Shown here: in pieces, positions 46,441-56,969 of the stretch
Position numbering within the stretch: the first letter of the stretch is position 1
Layout of the letters: the number at the start of each line of letters is the position of its first letter
Assembly (NCBI RefSeq): GCF_019399895.1
Contig: NC_091888.1
Span: 2,946,501-3,010,500 of the forward strand
Direction of reading: 5' to 3'
DNA length: 64,000 nt
From: Cardiocondyla obscurior
Taxonomy: Eukaryota > Arthropoda > Insecta > Hymenoptera > Formicidae
Position numbers and translations under genes: made by a program
The notes under the pieces: model-generated
What the model was told of the DNA's origin: nothing
Seen by the model: only the letters and a program-made list of their open reading frames with translations
Databases searched by the model: none

Positions 46441-46757
46441 GATCCTTTACCAGCCACGGTCAGCTCGAGGTGGCTGTCAATAAAAAATCAGCTCAACGCG
46501 CTGGCCAGCATCTCAATCTACCTACCGTTAAATTACCTACTATTAAAAACTTCTTTACTTGATCGCGGATACCTTGTATACTGATCTGAATATGTAAATA
46601 GTACTGGCAAAGTTTAATTAAGTAATACGTAGATAATTGTTGCATCGCGCGCAAAACAAAAGCACGTCTCGCGACAAAATACAATCGCGAAGTGAAATAG
46701 ATAGTTGCAACATTTACACACGATGAATAAAAAGTTTACAGGTTTACTCTACGCGTA
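46441..46757. other. Non-coding stretch before the Tc1-like element
   Basis: About 300 bases following the BEL/Pao relic. No coding. Ends in the TA target of the next element (46756-46757). Confidence 0.5.
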
Positions 46758-47464
46758 CACTGACCGGCAATAATGGCCTGACGCTCTGCGGCGACGGCAG
46801 CTAACGTGCGTGAGCTAGCGTGGTGTGCGTCAGGCCACACCGCGGAGCGCGTACGTGAGCCGTGAAGCGCCGAGAGAAGCGAGAGGACGGGGGAAAATTT
46901 GGTGGGAGGCGTTCTCATGCTCTCTCCCGCTCGCAACCCGTGCGTTTGAGAGAGAACGCATGAGTGGTCGCTAAGAAAAAGTTATAGGCGCACCTTCGTT
47001 CTCTCGCTTGCACGCGTTCGTGTTTATACGGGCGCGCAAGGATAGAAATAGATCGCAAGAGTACGCTATTAATTCTAGCATATACTTCAAGACATTTCGC
47101 GATAATCACAACCGAAATTGAAGACCCGTGTTACTAATGTTATTAAATATATAATTCTACGTTGCGTATAATTTATTTTCGCGATAATTTTTCGACAAAT
47201 ATATAAATAATATCTCGAGAAAGAACGCATGGGAGGACGGTGCGAAACTGTTAGAGGTGCACCTTCGATCTCTCGCTTGCACGCGTTCTTGTTTATATGG
47301 GCGCGCAGAGATAAAGATAGATCGTAAAAGTACGAATTATAGCTTTAAGATTTTCGCGACTAATGATAATCGAAATTAAATACCCGTGCTACTGATATTA
47401 TAAATATATAATTTTACGTTGCGTGTAATTAATTTTCGTAATCATTTTTTGACAAATAAATAAT

Positions 47465-47925
47465 GCCTTGAGAAAGACAATTTAAAATTCTGTTTTATGT
47501 CTTGAGAAAGACAATTTAAAATTCTGTTTTCTGTCTTGAAAAAGACAATTTAAAATTATGTTTTCTGTCTTGAAAAAGACAATTTAAAATTATGTTTTCT
47601 GTCTTGAGAAAGACAATTTAAAATTCTGTTTTCTGTCTTGAAAAAGACAATTAAAAATTATGTTTTCTGTCTTGAAAAAGACAATTTAAAATTATGTTTT
47701 CTGTCTTGAAAAAGACAATTTAAAATTCTGTTTTCTGTCTTGAAAAAGACAATTTAAAATTATGTTTTCTGTCTTGAAAAAGACAATTTAAAATTATGTT
47801 TTCTGTCTTGAAAAAGACAATTTGAAATACCGTTTTCTGTCTTTAAAAAGACAATTTGAAATACCGTTTTCTGTCTTAAAAAAGACAATTTAAAATAGCG
47901 CTGTCTTTAAAAAAACAATTTAATA
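47465..47925 (-). repeat. 34-bp hairpin array, left TIR, 14 units
   Basis: Units spaced about 34 bp (about 47534, 47568, 47602, 47636...). On the minus strand most contain TGTCTTTTTCAAGACA: a 6-bp stem TGTCTT/AAGACA with loop TTTC; some have loop TCTC, TTTA or TTTT. Between hairpins is an AT-rich spacer. The array lies downstream of the transposase on its coding strand. Confidence 0.95.
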
Positions 47926-47961
47926 AATCTTAAAGAATGTTCGTCGTATGAGAGTTTTGTT

Positions 47962-47977
47962 GGCCCTGAAAAGGGCC
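47962..47977 (-). terminator. Histone-type mRNA 3' stem-loop
   Basis: Minus strand reads GGCCCTTTTCAGGGCC: stem GGCCCT/AGGGCC with loop TTTC, flanked by acaaaat upstream and aacaaaa downstream. This is the consensus of the replication-dependent histone mRNA 3' element (5' A/C-rich flank, 6-bp stem with G at positions 1-2, UUUC loop). It lies 32 nt after the transposase stop codon, the usual distance in histone genes. No AATAAA was seen between; an ATTAAA occurs further on near 47923. A clear purine-rich U7 target downstream was not seen. Function is inference. Confidence 0.7.
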
Positions 47978-48009
47978 ATTTTGTGGGCGAAGCTCTGCGG
48001 ATCATCGAA

Positions 48010-49041
48010 TTAATAATCGGTCCAGTAACCGGACCGCTCGATCACTTGATTGAGTCGATTAGGTATCGAACTCATCAAGTTCGCGAGAAAATCTGGTCGA
48101 GCCCGAAGACCCTCCCAAACTTTTATCGCGTGATCAACTAACGCTGCCGTCGTCCTTTCCCTTCGTGGTTCCCATTGCAGAACCATCTGCGCCCAGACAT
48201 TTTTTATTACATTCAGATCTGGTGAACGAGCTGGCCAGTCAATCAAGCGGATCTCCGGATGATTCCGAAACCACGCTTGCGTTTCATGTGATGTGTGCAC
48301 AGCGGAATTATCTTGCACCAATCGGATAATTGGCATATCCTCTTCAGAATATATTGCGCGTACTGAAGGAAAAAGAACTTCTTCCAGTATGTGAATATAC
48401 TCTGTCGAGTTCATTCGCGTTGGAATGTGCACCAATTCTCCGATTGCAGTGCCAGATATCCACCTCCACATAGCACATGAAATCCTCCCACTTCGGTGAA
48501 GAGGCACAACATGGTTTGGATCCAACCGTTGATCTCTTGGACGCCATACGTGCGGCCTGTGATCAGCGCACGATACGAAAACCTTTTCATCGGTCCATAT
48601 CGTCGCTTCCCACTCCGCACGGCTCGTCACCAGATTTTCTAAAGCAAACGCGACCCGTTGATCCCGATGATCGGGAGTCAACGGGATTTTATGGGCTGGA
48701 CGATGACAATGATATCCGGCTTCGTTTAAACGTCGCCGGGCGGTCCTGTCTGATACCGCGACGTCCGCTCTGTTGATCGCCTCTTGGACGGTGCCAAAAG
48801 GACGATCCACAACAGCAGCGACGAGTGCCTCGTCCTCTTCTACTCTGGTGTTACGAGGACGACGATTATGAGTGCGATGATCATGCAAAGCATGATCTCC
48901 GCCCTCATTGTATCGTCGTATCCATCGTCGAACAGCTTGAACAGAACACGGAATATCAGCAGCAATTTCTGCTACTGATTTTCCGGCCTGCCACTGTCCG
49001 ATGATGCGACCTCGTATCTCAGAGCATAAGATTGGAGCCAT
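48010..49041 (-). CDS. Tc1-like transposase, DD35 with K at third site
   Basis: 343 residues, full length for a Tc1/mariner transposase, uninterrupted. Residues about 10-45 (IIGQWQAGKSVAEIAADIP) and 60-115 (FGTVQEAINRADVAVSDRT) are two helix-turn-helix domains that bind the inverted repeats. The catalytic domain has WTDEKVF (first D), VQDNSAVHTS (second D) and, 35 residues on, SPDLNVIKNVW, where the family has E or D in place of K (codon 48202-48204, AAA). The spacing suggests a DD35E-type lineage. The K should abolish cut-and-paste activity. ATG at 49041 is the first in frame; a gatatatc TATA-like box lies about 30 bases upstream. The stop is followed by a histone-type stem-loop. Confidence 0.9.
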   Translation of the reverse strand: MAPILCSEIRGRIIGQWQAGKSVAEIAADIPCSVQAVRRWIRRYNEGGDHALHDHRTHNRRPRNTRVEEDEALVAAVVDRPFGTVQEAINRADVAVSDRTARRRLNEAGYHCHRPAHKIPLTPDHRDQRVAFALENLVTSRAEWEATIWTDEKVFVSCADHRPHVWRPRDQRLDPNHVVPLHRSGRISCAMWRWISGTAIGELVHIPTRMNSTEYIHILEEVLFPSVRAIYSEEDMPIIRLVQDNSAVHTSHETQAWFRNHPEIRLIDWPARSPDLNVIKNVWAQMVLQWEPRRERTTAALVDHAIKVWEGLRARPDFLANLMSSIPNRLNQVIERSGYWTDY

Positions 49042-49203
49042 TATTCACAAAAAACTATTCGATGATATATCCGCGCACTGCTACGACACCACGAAAAGTG
49101 ATGCTCGAAGAAAAAGCAACATACTCGCGACGATAACAAGTGAAAATCGCGACAGGAACGTAACACAATTAGACGGCTTTGTGTGCATAATGCAACTTCT
49201 TAT

Positions 49204-49554
49204 TTTTAAAGACAGAAAACGGTATTTCAAATTGTCTTTTTCAAGACAGAAAACATAATTTTAAATTGTCTTTTTCAAGACAGAAAACAGAATTTTAAAT
49301 TGTCTTTTTCAAGACAGAAAACATAATTTTAAATTGTCTTTTTCAAGACAGAAAACATAATTTTAAATTGTCTTTTTCAAGACAGAAAACAGAATTTTAA
49401 ATTGTCTTTCTCAAGACAGAAAACATAATTTTAAATTGTCTTTTTCAAGACAGAAAACATAATTTTAAATTGTCTTTTTCAAGACAGAAAACAGAATTTT
49501 AAATTGTCTTTCTCAAGACATAAAACAGAATTTTAAATTGTCTTTCTCAAGGCA
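49204..49554 (+). repeat. 34-bp hairpin array, right TIR, 10-11 units
   Basis: Inverse of the left array. The TTTC/TCTC-loop form is here on the plus strand, so both arrays present this form when read outward from the element. The outermost units have TCTC loops; the innermost is half. Confidence 0.95.
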
Positions 49555-50250
49555 TTATTTATTTGTCAAAAAATGATTACGAAAATTAATTACACGCAAC
49601 GTAAAATTATATATTTATAATATCAGTAGCACGGGTATTTAATTTCGATTATCATTAGTCGCGAAAATCTTAAAGCTATAATTCGTACTTTTACGATCTA
49701 TCTTTATCTCTGCGCGCCCATATAAACAAGAACGCGTGCAAGCGAGAGATCGAAGGTGCACCTCTAACAGTTTCGCACCGTCCTCCCATGCGTTCTTTCT
49801 CGAGATATTATTTATATATTTGTCGAAAAATTATCGCGAAAATAAATTATACGCAACGTAGAATTATATATTTAATAACATTAGTAACACGGGTCTTCAA
49901 TTTCGGTTGTGATTATCGCGAAATGTCTTGAAGTATATGCTAGAATTAATAGCGTACTCTTGCGATCTATTTCTATCCTTGCGCGCCCGTATAAACACGA
50001 ACGCGTGCAAGCGAGAGAACGAAGGTGCGCCTATAACTTTTTCTTAGCGACCACTCATGCGTTCTCTCTCAAACGCACGGGTTGCGAGCGGGAGAGAGCA
50101 TGAGAACGCCTCCCACCAAATTTTCCCCCGTCCTCTCGCTTCTCTCGGCGCTTCACGGCTCACGCGCGTGGCCTGACGCACACCACGCTAGCTCACGCAC
50201 GTTAGCTGCCGTCGCCGCAGAGCGTCAGGCCATTATTGCCGGTCAGTGTA

Positions 50251-51590
50251 CATACGAATTAAACAATTATCAATTTTTATTGGTAATAATTGCATCCTAT
50301 TTGCATAAGAAATCAGATAATTCTCACTTGTAACGTCATTTGGTTTTCCTTTATTAAATAGATAAATATTTATTGTTCCCTTTGGAGTTACAAAATTTTA
50401 CAATACAATACTTAAATTTATTCTTAATTTTATTTTTAAATTTACGTAATAATATCCTCTTCTTCTCAATTATATATTTTTTATACTTCCACTCACGCTT
50501 TTCTCATTTTCGTATTCTAAGCACACACTTAGAGGCGCCTAAAATAAAGGTACATTTATGTGTACTAGTTAATTTTTTTTCTTTAGAGATAGATCGCGTT
50601 AACGAGATCAAAAAACGCACACATTCTTTAATTAACCGATATTTCTGTCAAACTTTTCGCTTATTATAAAGAGTGACTGTTACTGCGAACACGAAAACGC
50701 GAGTGCTAGGATATAATTTGGTCTGAATAAAGAAAACTGTTTGTCACTCCTTGATGCTATTTTTATTGAATACAGTCGCGATAAGCTTAAGCAGATTTAC
50801 GCCTGCGATACTAGTCGTCGAACTAACGTAGTTAGACTGACTCTGGCTTGGAAAAATGGAAGGAATCTGCTGCGAGATCGTTTGTTCTTAATATTATCTC
50901 CGGGGGTTCCCGTCGCTCGGAGAACCCAACGGCTCGATTTTCATAAATGTTTGTTAACGCCAGGCCCAAGATAAGGCACGCAGTAAAAATTTGAGACTAT
51001 TTCATTGTTAGTGAAATTGCACGCCGGATATTTCGTATCGGTTGCGCGACGCGACGGCGCCAGAAATATTAAACCAAAATTTTATGCTTTTTTCCATCAA
51101 TGACGGCAAAAATTGTTGTTTTTTTCCTATTTTTGAAATGATGGGTCGATATTAATCCCTGTAAAAATGTGAAAAGTGATGAATTAAGAGAAAATATCAC
51201 TATCACTTTTTTAAAACTTTGGAACCATGTGTATGCTCGTCTTAAAACTTTACTGGGATTAATGTCTCATTATAGACCAGTATTCATAGTTACTTTTTAT
51301 TTCAAGATTATCTTAAACAATGTCTTGAGACGATAATACGATTCTATAATTGGTTTAAAACCAAATAAACTGTACTTAAAACAACCTTTAAAATAAGGAC
51401 GTGAGATATAGCTAATATTAAGTATCAGTATGGCCTTATATATTTACATGACTACATTGGGCTTTTGTCTTCAACTTTTTCTTAGTGCTCTTCTAGATTT
51501 CTATAAAAATATGTAGATTTTGTTTTTATTCTCTAGTTAAAGCTTTTAGTTTAGCTTGGCATCTAGAATTATTTCTAAGTATTTAACTGA
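50251..51590. other. Non-coding DNA with repeat remnants
   Basis: 50511-50565 (attctaagcacacacttagaggcgcc) resembles the terminus near 63395 of the Harbinger-type element. 50700-50990 is GC-richer and LTR-like (gaataaag near 50725). The remainder is AT-rich. No coding. Confidence 0.45.
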
Positions 51591-53321
51591 CAAAGAAGGT
51601 TAAGCAACCCGAAAATTAAAAAAATATGAAACTTTGTGTGCATGTAGAGTAGTTCCTCCGTAACACAAAACTATTTTTTGTTTGTGCTAAATTTTACTTT
51701 AAAGGGGTGAAACCACTCCTTACAAATAAAAGAGTTATTTGCTTTTTTCGATATAACTCGAAAACTATTTAAGATATCAAAAAAAGTTTTATACAAAAGT
51801 TTTACAGTAAAAACAACTATACTTTACTGCAGTGACAGAATTAGATAAAAAACATTTTTTAACAAAATTGTTTATAAAATTACAAAAAAAAATTTTTTTT
51901 TAATTCTATTATTGCAGTTAAACGGAGGTGTTTTTACCATAAAACTTTGTATAAAACTTTTGATATCTTCAATAGTTTCCGAGTTGTATGGAGGAAAGTG
52001 AAAAACCTCTTCATATGAAAATACTTTATTTCCGTAAGAATTATTTTTAAGCCGCAGCTAAAAATTTTTTAATTTATTTGTTACTCTACATGCGTAAAGC
52101 TTATTATTATAAAAACAAAAATTTAATCAGGGTAATACGCTCAATAATAATAATAAGATTTCTATCAAAAAAAGTTAGAGAATCTTTAAATATTCAACAT
52201 TGTAAAACTTTGTGTGCAATAATTCATCTTTAATATAAAACTTTTTTGTTCGTGCTCCAATTCAAGTGACTGATTATGAAATTGAAAGTAAATGTGAACT
52301 TTGCTTGATCTGTCGAATAACGAGAAATAACAATAAAAAAGAAACGGAGTCAGGTTGTGTCGATAACCTTGTCAAACTTTCTGATTAACTTGATGTGGAA
52401 GTTTTCACTCTTTTATTTATCACATGAATAACACAATATTACATTATTGCAAACAAAAATGATATCAAGTTATTTAATAAAAATGAGTTTTATTGCGTCT
52501 CTTGATATGTTAAAATATGTCGGAAATATTATTCCCAGTTTCACTTAAGACAGCTATTTGTCATTATTATATTGAAAAGTTTGTGATCTTTTCTGGATAG
52601 AATTTTCTTTAATATGACATCGTTCAATATTGCAAACGTAATTAATATGTTAGCAACGACATTTCAAATTACAAGTATCACACAAACACCATTGTAGGAA
52701 TTATAAAAAACGAACTGTTGGAGATTTGATACTTCAATGCATTTTTTTAATTTCGACCATTGAAAACTAAAGAAATGTTATAATAGTAAGGACCGAAATA
52801 ATGCGAAAATTGTGACAAGAAGGAGTAAACGCTATAGAGAAAATTAAAAACACGGCGATAAAAATAAAAGATAGCGGTCGCGATAATAAAAAACATAACA
52901 GCATCAGCCTTGAACTTGTAACCGTTCGGCCAGACAAGACAAAGGAAATACAAAATTGTAACGAACGAAATTTAGGAAAGGGAAAATTTGTAATTCTTTG
53001 TGCGAGCGATATATAAAAAGGAAGTAATTTGACGCGCGACCAGAACCGCCAAGAAAACGATCGTGCATAGAACTTGTCGTAGTTTATTTAAACCAGCTTT
53101 GGTACGCGATAGCACAAAGAAAGAGTTGTCTCTTTATCGAACATCTTCATACAATCGTCTGTAACCGGTTGGTTGATCGGTCGTGCCGATCTCTCCACCC
53201 TTGAGAGAATTAAAGACGGGTTGCGCAAAACGCAGCTACATTGGACGCGACTGTATTTTTTAAACCTAAGAATTGCCCTCATCCACCGGCAATTTATTGC
53301 CACAAACGCGGACTGGTCGCG

Positions 53322-54450
53322 CTAACACTGATTGTGCGTTAGTGATTGCAACTTTATTATTTCATTACGGGAATGCAAATTGACATCTCTCTCTTGGAAA
53401 ATTACATTATTTGAAAATGTGCGTACAAAATTTTTCCAAATCCGGAATCCAAACACATCTAAAAGTTGAATCATACCTGTCGTCTTTTTTAGGATGGTTG
53501 CAAATTGTACTTCTTTTTCTTTTGGAATCAATTGCTGTAACTGGCTTGGACAGTGTCCCGTCCACGAGTCAAGTAGTAGCATGCTTTTACGACCAGTACT
53601 CGGTAGGTACACTTCGCTAAACCAAGTTTTAAAATGTTCAGATGTAAGTTTCCCTGATTTCGATGCATGAATATAGATGTTAACTAGACGGAAAAGAAAT
53701 TCTTTCACTCTTGGACCAAATGTTCCAGTAGATTCCTTTAAAACCAAGTATAATGGTGAAAGAAGACTTCCACTTGCTGAAATAATCGGCATTATAGTGT
53801 AACTGTGTGTCGTAGCAGATACTGATTGAACCGTTGCTTCAACTGTTTTTATTCCTATTTTCGCCAATGTTCGCCCAGAATGTATTTCAAGGTTGAAGCC
53901 ACTCTCATCTGCATTATAAAATTCAACTCCAATAACTGAAATGCTAGATTTTACGTTTGAAACAAACGATTCTGCGATATCTCGTACATTTTCTATACTT
54001 TCAAGCGTAACTCGCGTCTTGAATGTTTTTATCTTACGGGAAACAATTCTATGTACATTCTTAAATTTCCAAATCCACCATTTACTTGCCTTAAATTCAG
54101 GTAAATCCACTTGATCCTTTGCTTTCAAGGCCCATAATCTTAAATTCATATCATGTATAATAGTTTTTCTATCACAAGCTTCTTCAAACTTTTGCAGTAC
54201 ATATTCCGTTATAACTGCAAATTTGTCTGCATTTGTTTCACCTTTCTCTATACTCATTTCTTATCTATGTAGTTGTTATAACGATTTAACTTTGTGAAAA
54301 CGGTTTTGTAGACTACTTAAAGTTCGACGTGTCTTTTTTCCGCTTTTCCAAAATTCAATAGCTTGTCTTTTGTAATGAAAACCGATCGTTTTATTTTCAT
54401 CATCAATAATGCATTCTTCAGATTCAAATGTGTCTTCTTCTCTTTCTGCT
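53322..54450 (-). pseudogene. Pogo/Tigger-like transposase
   Basis: Upstream part near 54450-54260 reads KRQAIEFWKSGKKTRRTL and SSLQNRFHKVKSLQQLHR, the N-terminal DNA-binding domain, with a stop before MSIEKGETNADKFAVITEYV. The 311-residue frame (54257-53322) has the CENP-B-type block ASKWWIWKFKNVHRIVSRKI, then FYNADESGFNLEIHSGRTLA (first D), MLLLDSWTGHCP (second D) and MIQLLDVFGFRIWKNFVR (third D). All three acids are present. The extreme N-terminus is cut by the half Tc1-like element at 54480. The nonsense codon and truncation suggest it is dead. Confidence 0.75.
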
Positions 54451-54479
54451 GGTGTAATATATATACTCTACAACTTGTA

Positions 54480-55484
54480 CACTGACCGGCAATAATGGCC
54501 TGACGCTCTGCGGCGACGGCAGCTAACGTGCGTGAGCTAGCGTGGTGTGCGTCAGGCCACACCGCGGAGCGCGTACGTGAGCCGTGAAGCGCCGAGAGAA
54601 GCGAGAGGACGGGGGAAAATTTGGTGGGAGGCGTTCTCATGCTCTCTCCCGCTCGCAACCCGTGCGTTTGAGAGAGAACGCATGAGTGGTCGCTAAGAAA
54701 AAGTTATAGGCGCACCTTCGTTCTCTCGCTTGCACGCGTTCGTGTTTATACGGGCGCGCAAGGATAGAAATAGATCGCAAGAGTACGCTATTAATTCTAG
54801 CATATACTTCAAGACATTTCGCGATAATGACAACCGAAATTGAAGACCCGTGTTACTAATGTTATTAAATATATAATTCTACGTTGCGTGTAATTTATTT
54901 TCGCGATAATTTTTCGACAAATATATAAATAATATCTCGAGAAAGAACGCATGGGAGGACGGTGCGAAACTGTTAGAGGTGCACCTCCGATCTCTCGCTT
55001 GCACGCGTTCGTGTTTATACGGGCGCGCAGAGATAGAGATAGATCGCAAAAGTACGAATTATAGCGTATACTTTAAGATTTTCGCGACTAATGATAACCG
55101 AAATTAAACACCCGTGCTACTGATATTATAAATATATAATTTTACGTTGATTGTAATTAATTTTCGTAATAATTTTTTGACAAATAAATAATGTCTTGAG
55201 AAAGACAATTTAAAATTCTGTTTTCTGTCTTGAGAAAGACAATTTAAAATTCTGTTTTCTGTCTTGAGAAAGACAATTTAAAATTCCATTTTCTGTCTTG
55301 AAAAAGACATTTTAAAATTCTGTTTTCTGTCTTGAGAAAGACAATTTAAAATTCTGTTTTCTGTCTTGAAAAAGACAATTTAAAATTATGTTTTCTGTCT
55401 TGAAAAAGACAATTTAAAATTATGTTTTCTGTCTTGAAAAAGACAATTTGAAATACCGTCTTTTTTAAATGTCTTTTTACAATG
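54480..55484. mobile_element. Half copy of the Tc1-like element (left TIR only)
   Basis: Same end CACTGACCGGCAATAATGG after a TA (54478-54479), nearly identical to 46758-47925 including the accgcgg segment and the 34-bp array, here eight units (about 55193-55460). The transposase and right arm are absent; the solo LTR 3 begins at 55485. Either a truncated element or one arm left by recombination. Confidence 0.9.
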
Positions 55485-56969
55485 TGTGGCCCTAAGCCAC
55501 TAAACTAGAAACTCAGACCCCGCGCCGCGACCACCACCGATCGCCCAGAGAAAATCGCGCGGCCACCGTCAATTACTTAAATATCGCGGGCCACCCAACC
55601 GCCCGCAGCGTGTAGCGCGAGCCACCGCGGCTAGTAACGTGGGCCGCCCAACCGCCCACACCGCGCACCGCCACCGACCGCTCGGGAGTGGGAGGTCCCC
55701 CACTCTCGGGCTCACGGGTATATAAACCGCCTCAAGCGCGGACGAGGCACCTTTTCCTCGCTGGAGAGCACTCCAGCATCCGAACCTCCAGAACTCGGGC
55801 GCTCCCGAGCCTGTCCTCGACCGGGCTCACCCGGCCTTCGATACCGCTACCTCCAAGACTCGGGCGCTCCCGAGCCTGTCCTCGACCGGGCTCACCCGGC
55901 CTTCGATACCGCTACCTCCAGGACTCGGGCGCTCCCGAGCCTGTCCTTGACCGGGCTCACCCGGCCTTAGATACCGCTACCTCCAGGACTCGGGCGCTCC
56001 CGAGCCTGTCCTAGACCGGGCTCACCCGGCCTTCGATACCGCTACCTCCAGGACTCGGGCGCTCCCGAGCCTGTCCTCGACCGGGCTCACCCGGCCTTTG
56101 ATACCGTTACCTCCAGGACTCGGGCGCTCCCGAACCTGTCCTCGACCGAGCTCACCCGGCCTTTGATACCGCTATCTCCGAGACTCGGGCGCTCCCGAGC
56201 CTTCCTTCGTCCGGGCGCTCTCGGACCTCCCTCACCACAGTCCGAACGGCCCACCCTGTACGTTGCGCCGCTGACTCGCGACCGGGGAGATTGTACGACC
56301 GCCACGGCCCGAACGGCCTACCTTGTATCCTACGCCGCTGACTCGTAACCGCGGGGCTTGTCCGACCGACTCGGCCTGAACGACCTACCATGTAACCGGC
56401 GCTGCCGACTCGCGACCGCGAAGCCTGTCCGACCGTCACGGCCTGAGCGGCCTACCTCGTACATCGTACCGCCGACTCGCGACCACGTATTCCTGTCCGA
56501 ACGACACGACTCGGAGAACTTATTGTACACACCACGTCGCCGACCCGTGACCGCGCCGTTCCGCCCGAACAATACGGCCCGGAGAGCTGGCACTACACGC
56601 TGCGCCGCCACCTCACGACCGCGTAATTCCCTCCGGACACGGGGCCCATTTTGAACCACGCGCAGCCGGCTCGCGGCCGTGTACCTTCACCCACGGAACG
56701 TAGCGCCGATTGATCCGTCACTTCGGCAACTAGCGTAATAGAGGCTGGTCATGTACTGTTCCGCCGAGCGACTAATAGTATTTTGTTTGTTTTCTGCGCA
56801 ACTTTAGCATTAGATTTACTTTGTGTTACAGGTTTATTTTGTGTTACCATTTATCTTTAAGTTTATAATAAAGTATAGTTTACTTCTTTTTCACGTTTAA
56901 TTACGTCTCACTTCTTACTCGTACCCCGGTTCCCGGCGAGCTTTCCACCGATAAAATTACCGCGTTACA
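55485..56969 (+). mobile_element. Solo LTR 3 of minisatellite-LTR family, 1485 bp
   Basis: Starts TGTGGCCCTAAGCCAC and ends GCGTTACA, with aatg on both sides (55481-55484, 56970-56973). TATA box cacgggtatataaaccg near 55716. A 65-bp minisatellite follows (about 55790-56225, six to seven units), then diverged units of the second repeat to 56640 and ataataaagtat near the end. Confidence 0.9.

Larger units (their letters stand above)
46758..50248 (-). mobile_element. Tc1-like DNA transposon with satellite-bearing TIRs
   Basis: 3491 bp, flanked by TA (46756-46757, 50249-50250). Ends CACTGACCGGCAATAATGG and inverse. The inverted repeats are over 1 kb each (46758 to about 47925; about 49204-50248) and each contains a tandem 34-bp array at its inner end. 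The right arm lacks 16 bp near 50164 (accgcgg-type segment) present in the left arm. One transposase gene (minus, 48010-49041) and a histone-type stem-loop lie between. A half copy is at 54480-55484. High arm identity suggests a fairly recent insertion. Confidence 0.9.

Noticed and set aside
46736..47109. Repeated small frames (also at 49909-50333 and 54317-54658)
   Set aside because: Open frames inside the Tc1-like inverted repeats, on opposite strands in the two arms; conserved only because the DNA is repeated.
47465..49554. CRISPR-like regular repeats
   Set aside because: Units are contiguous 34-bp tandem repeats with no unique spacers, in eukaryotic transposon TIRs.
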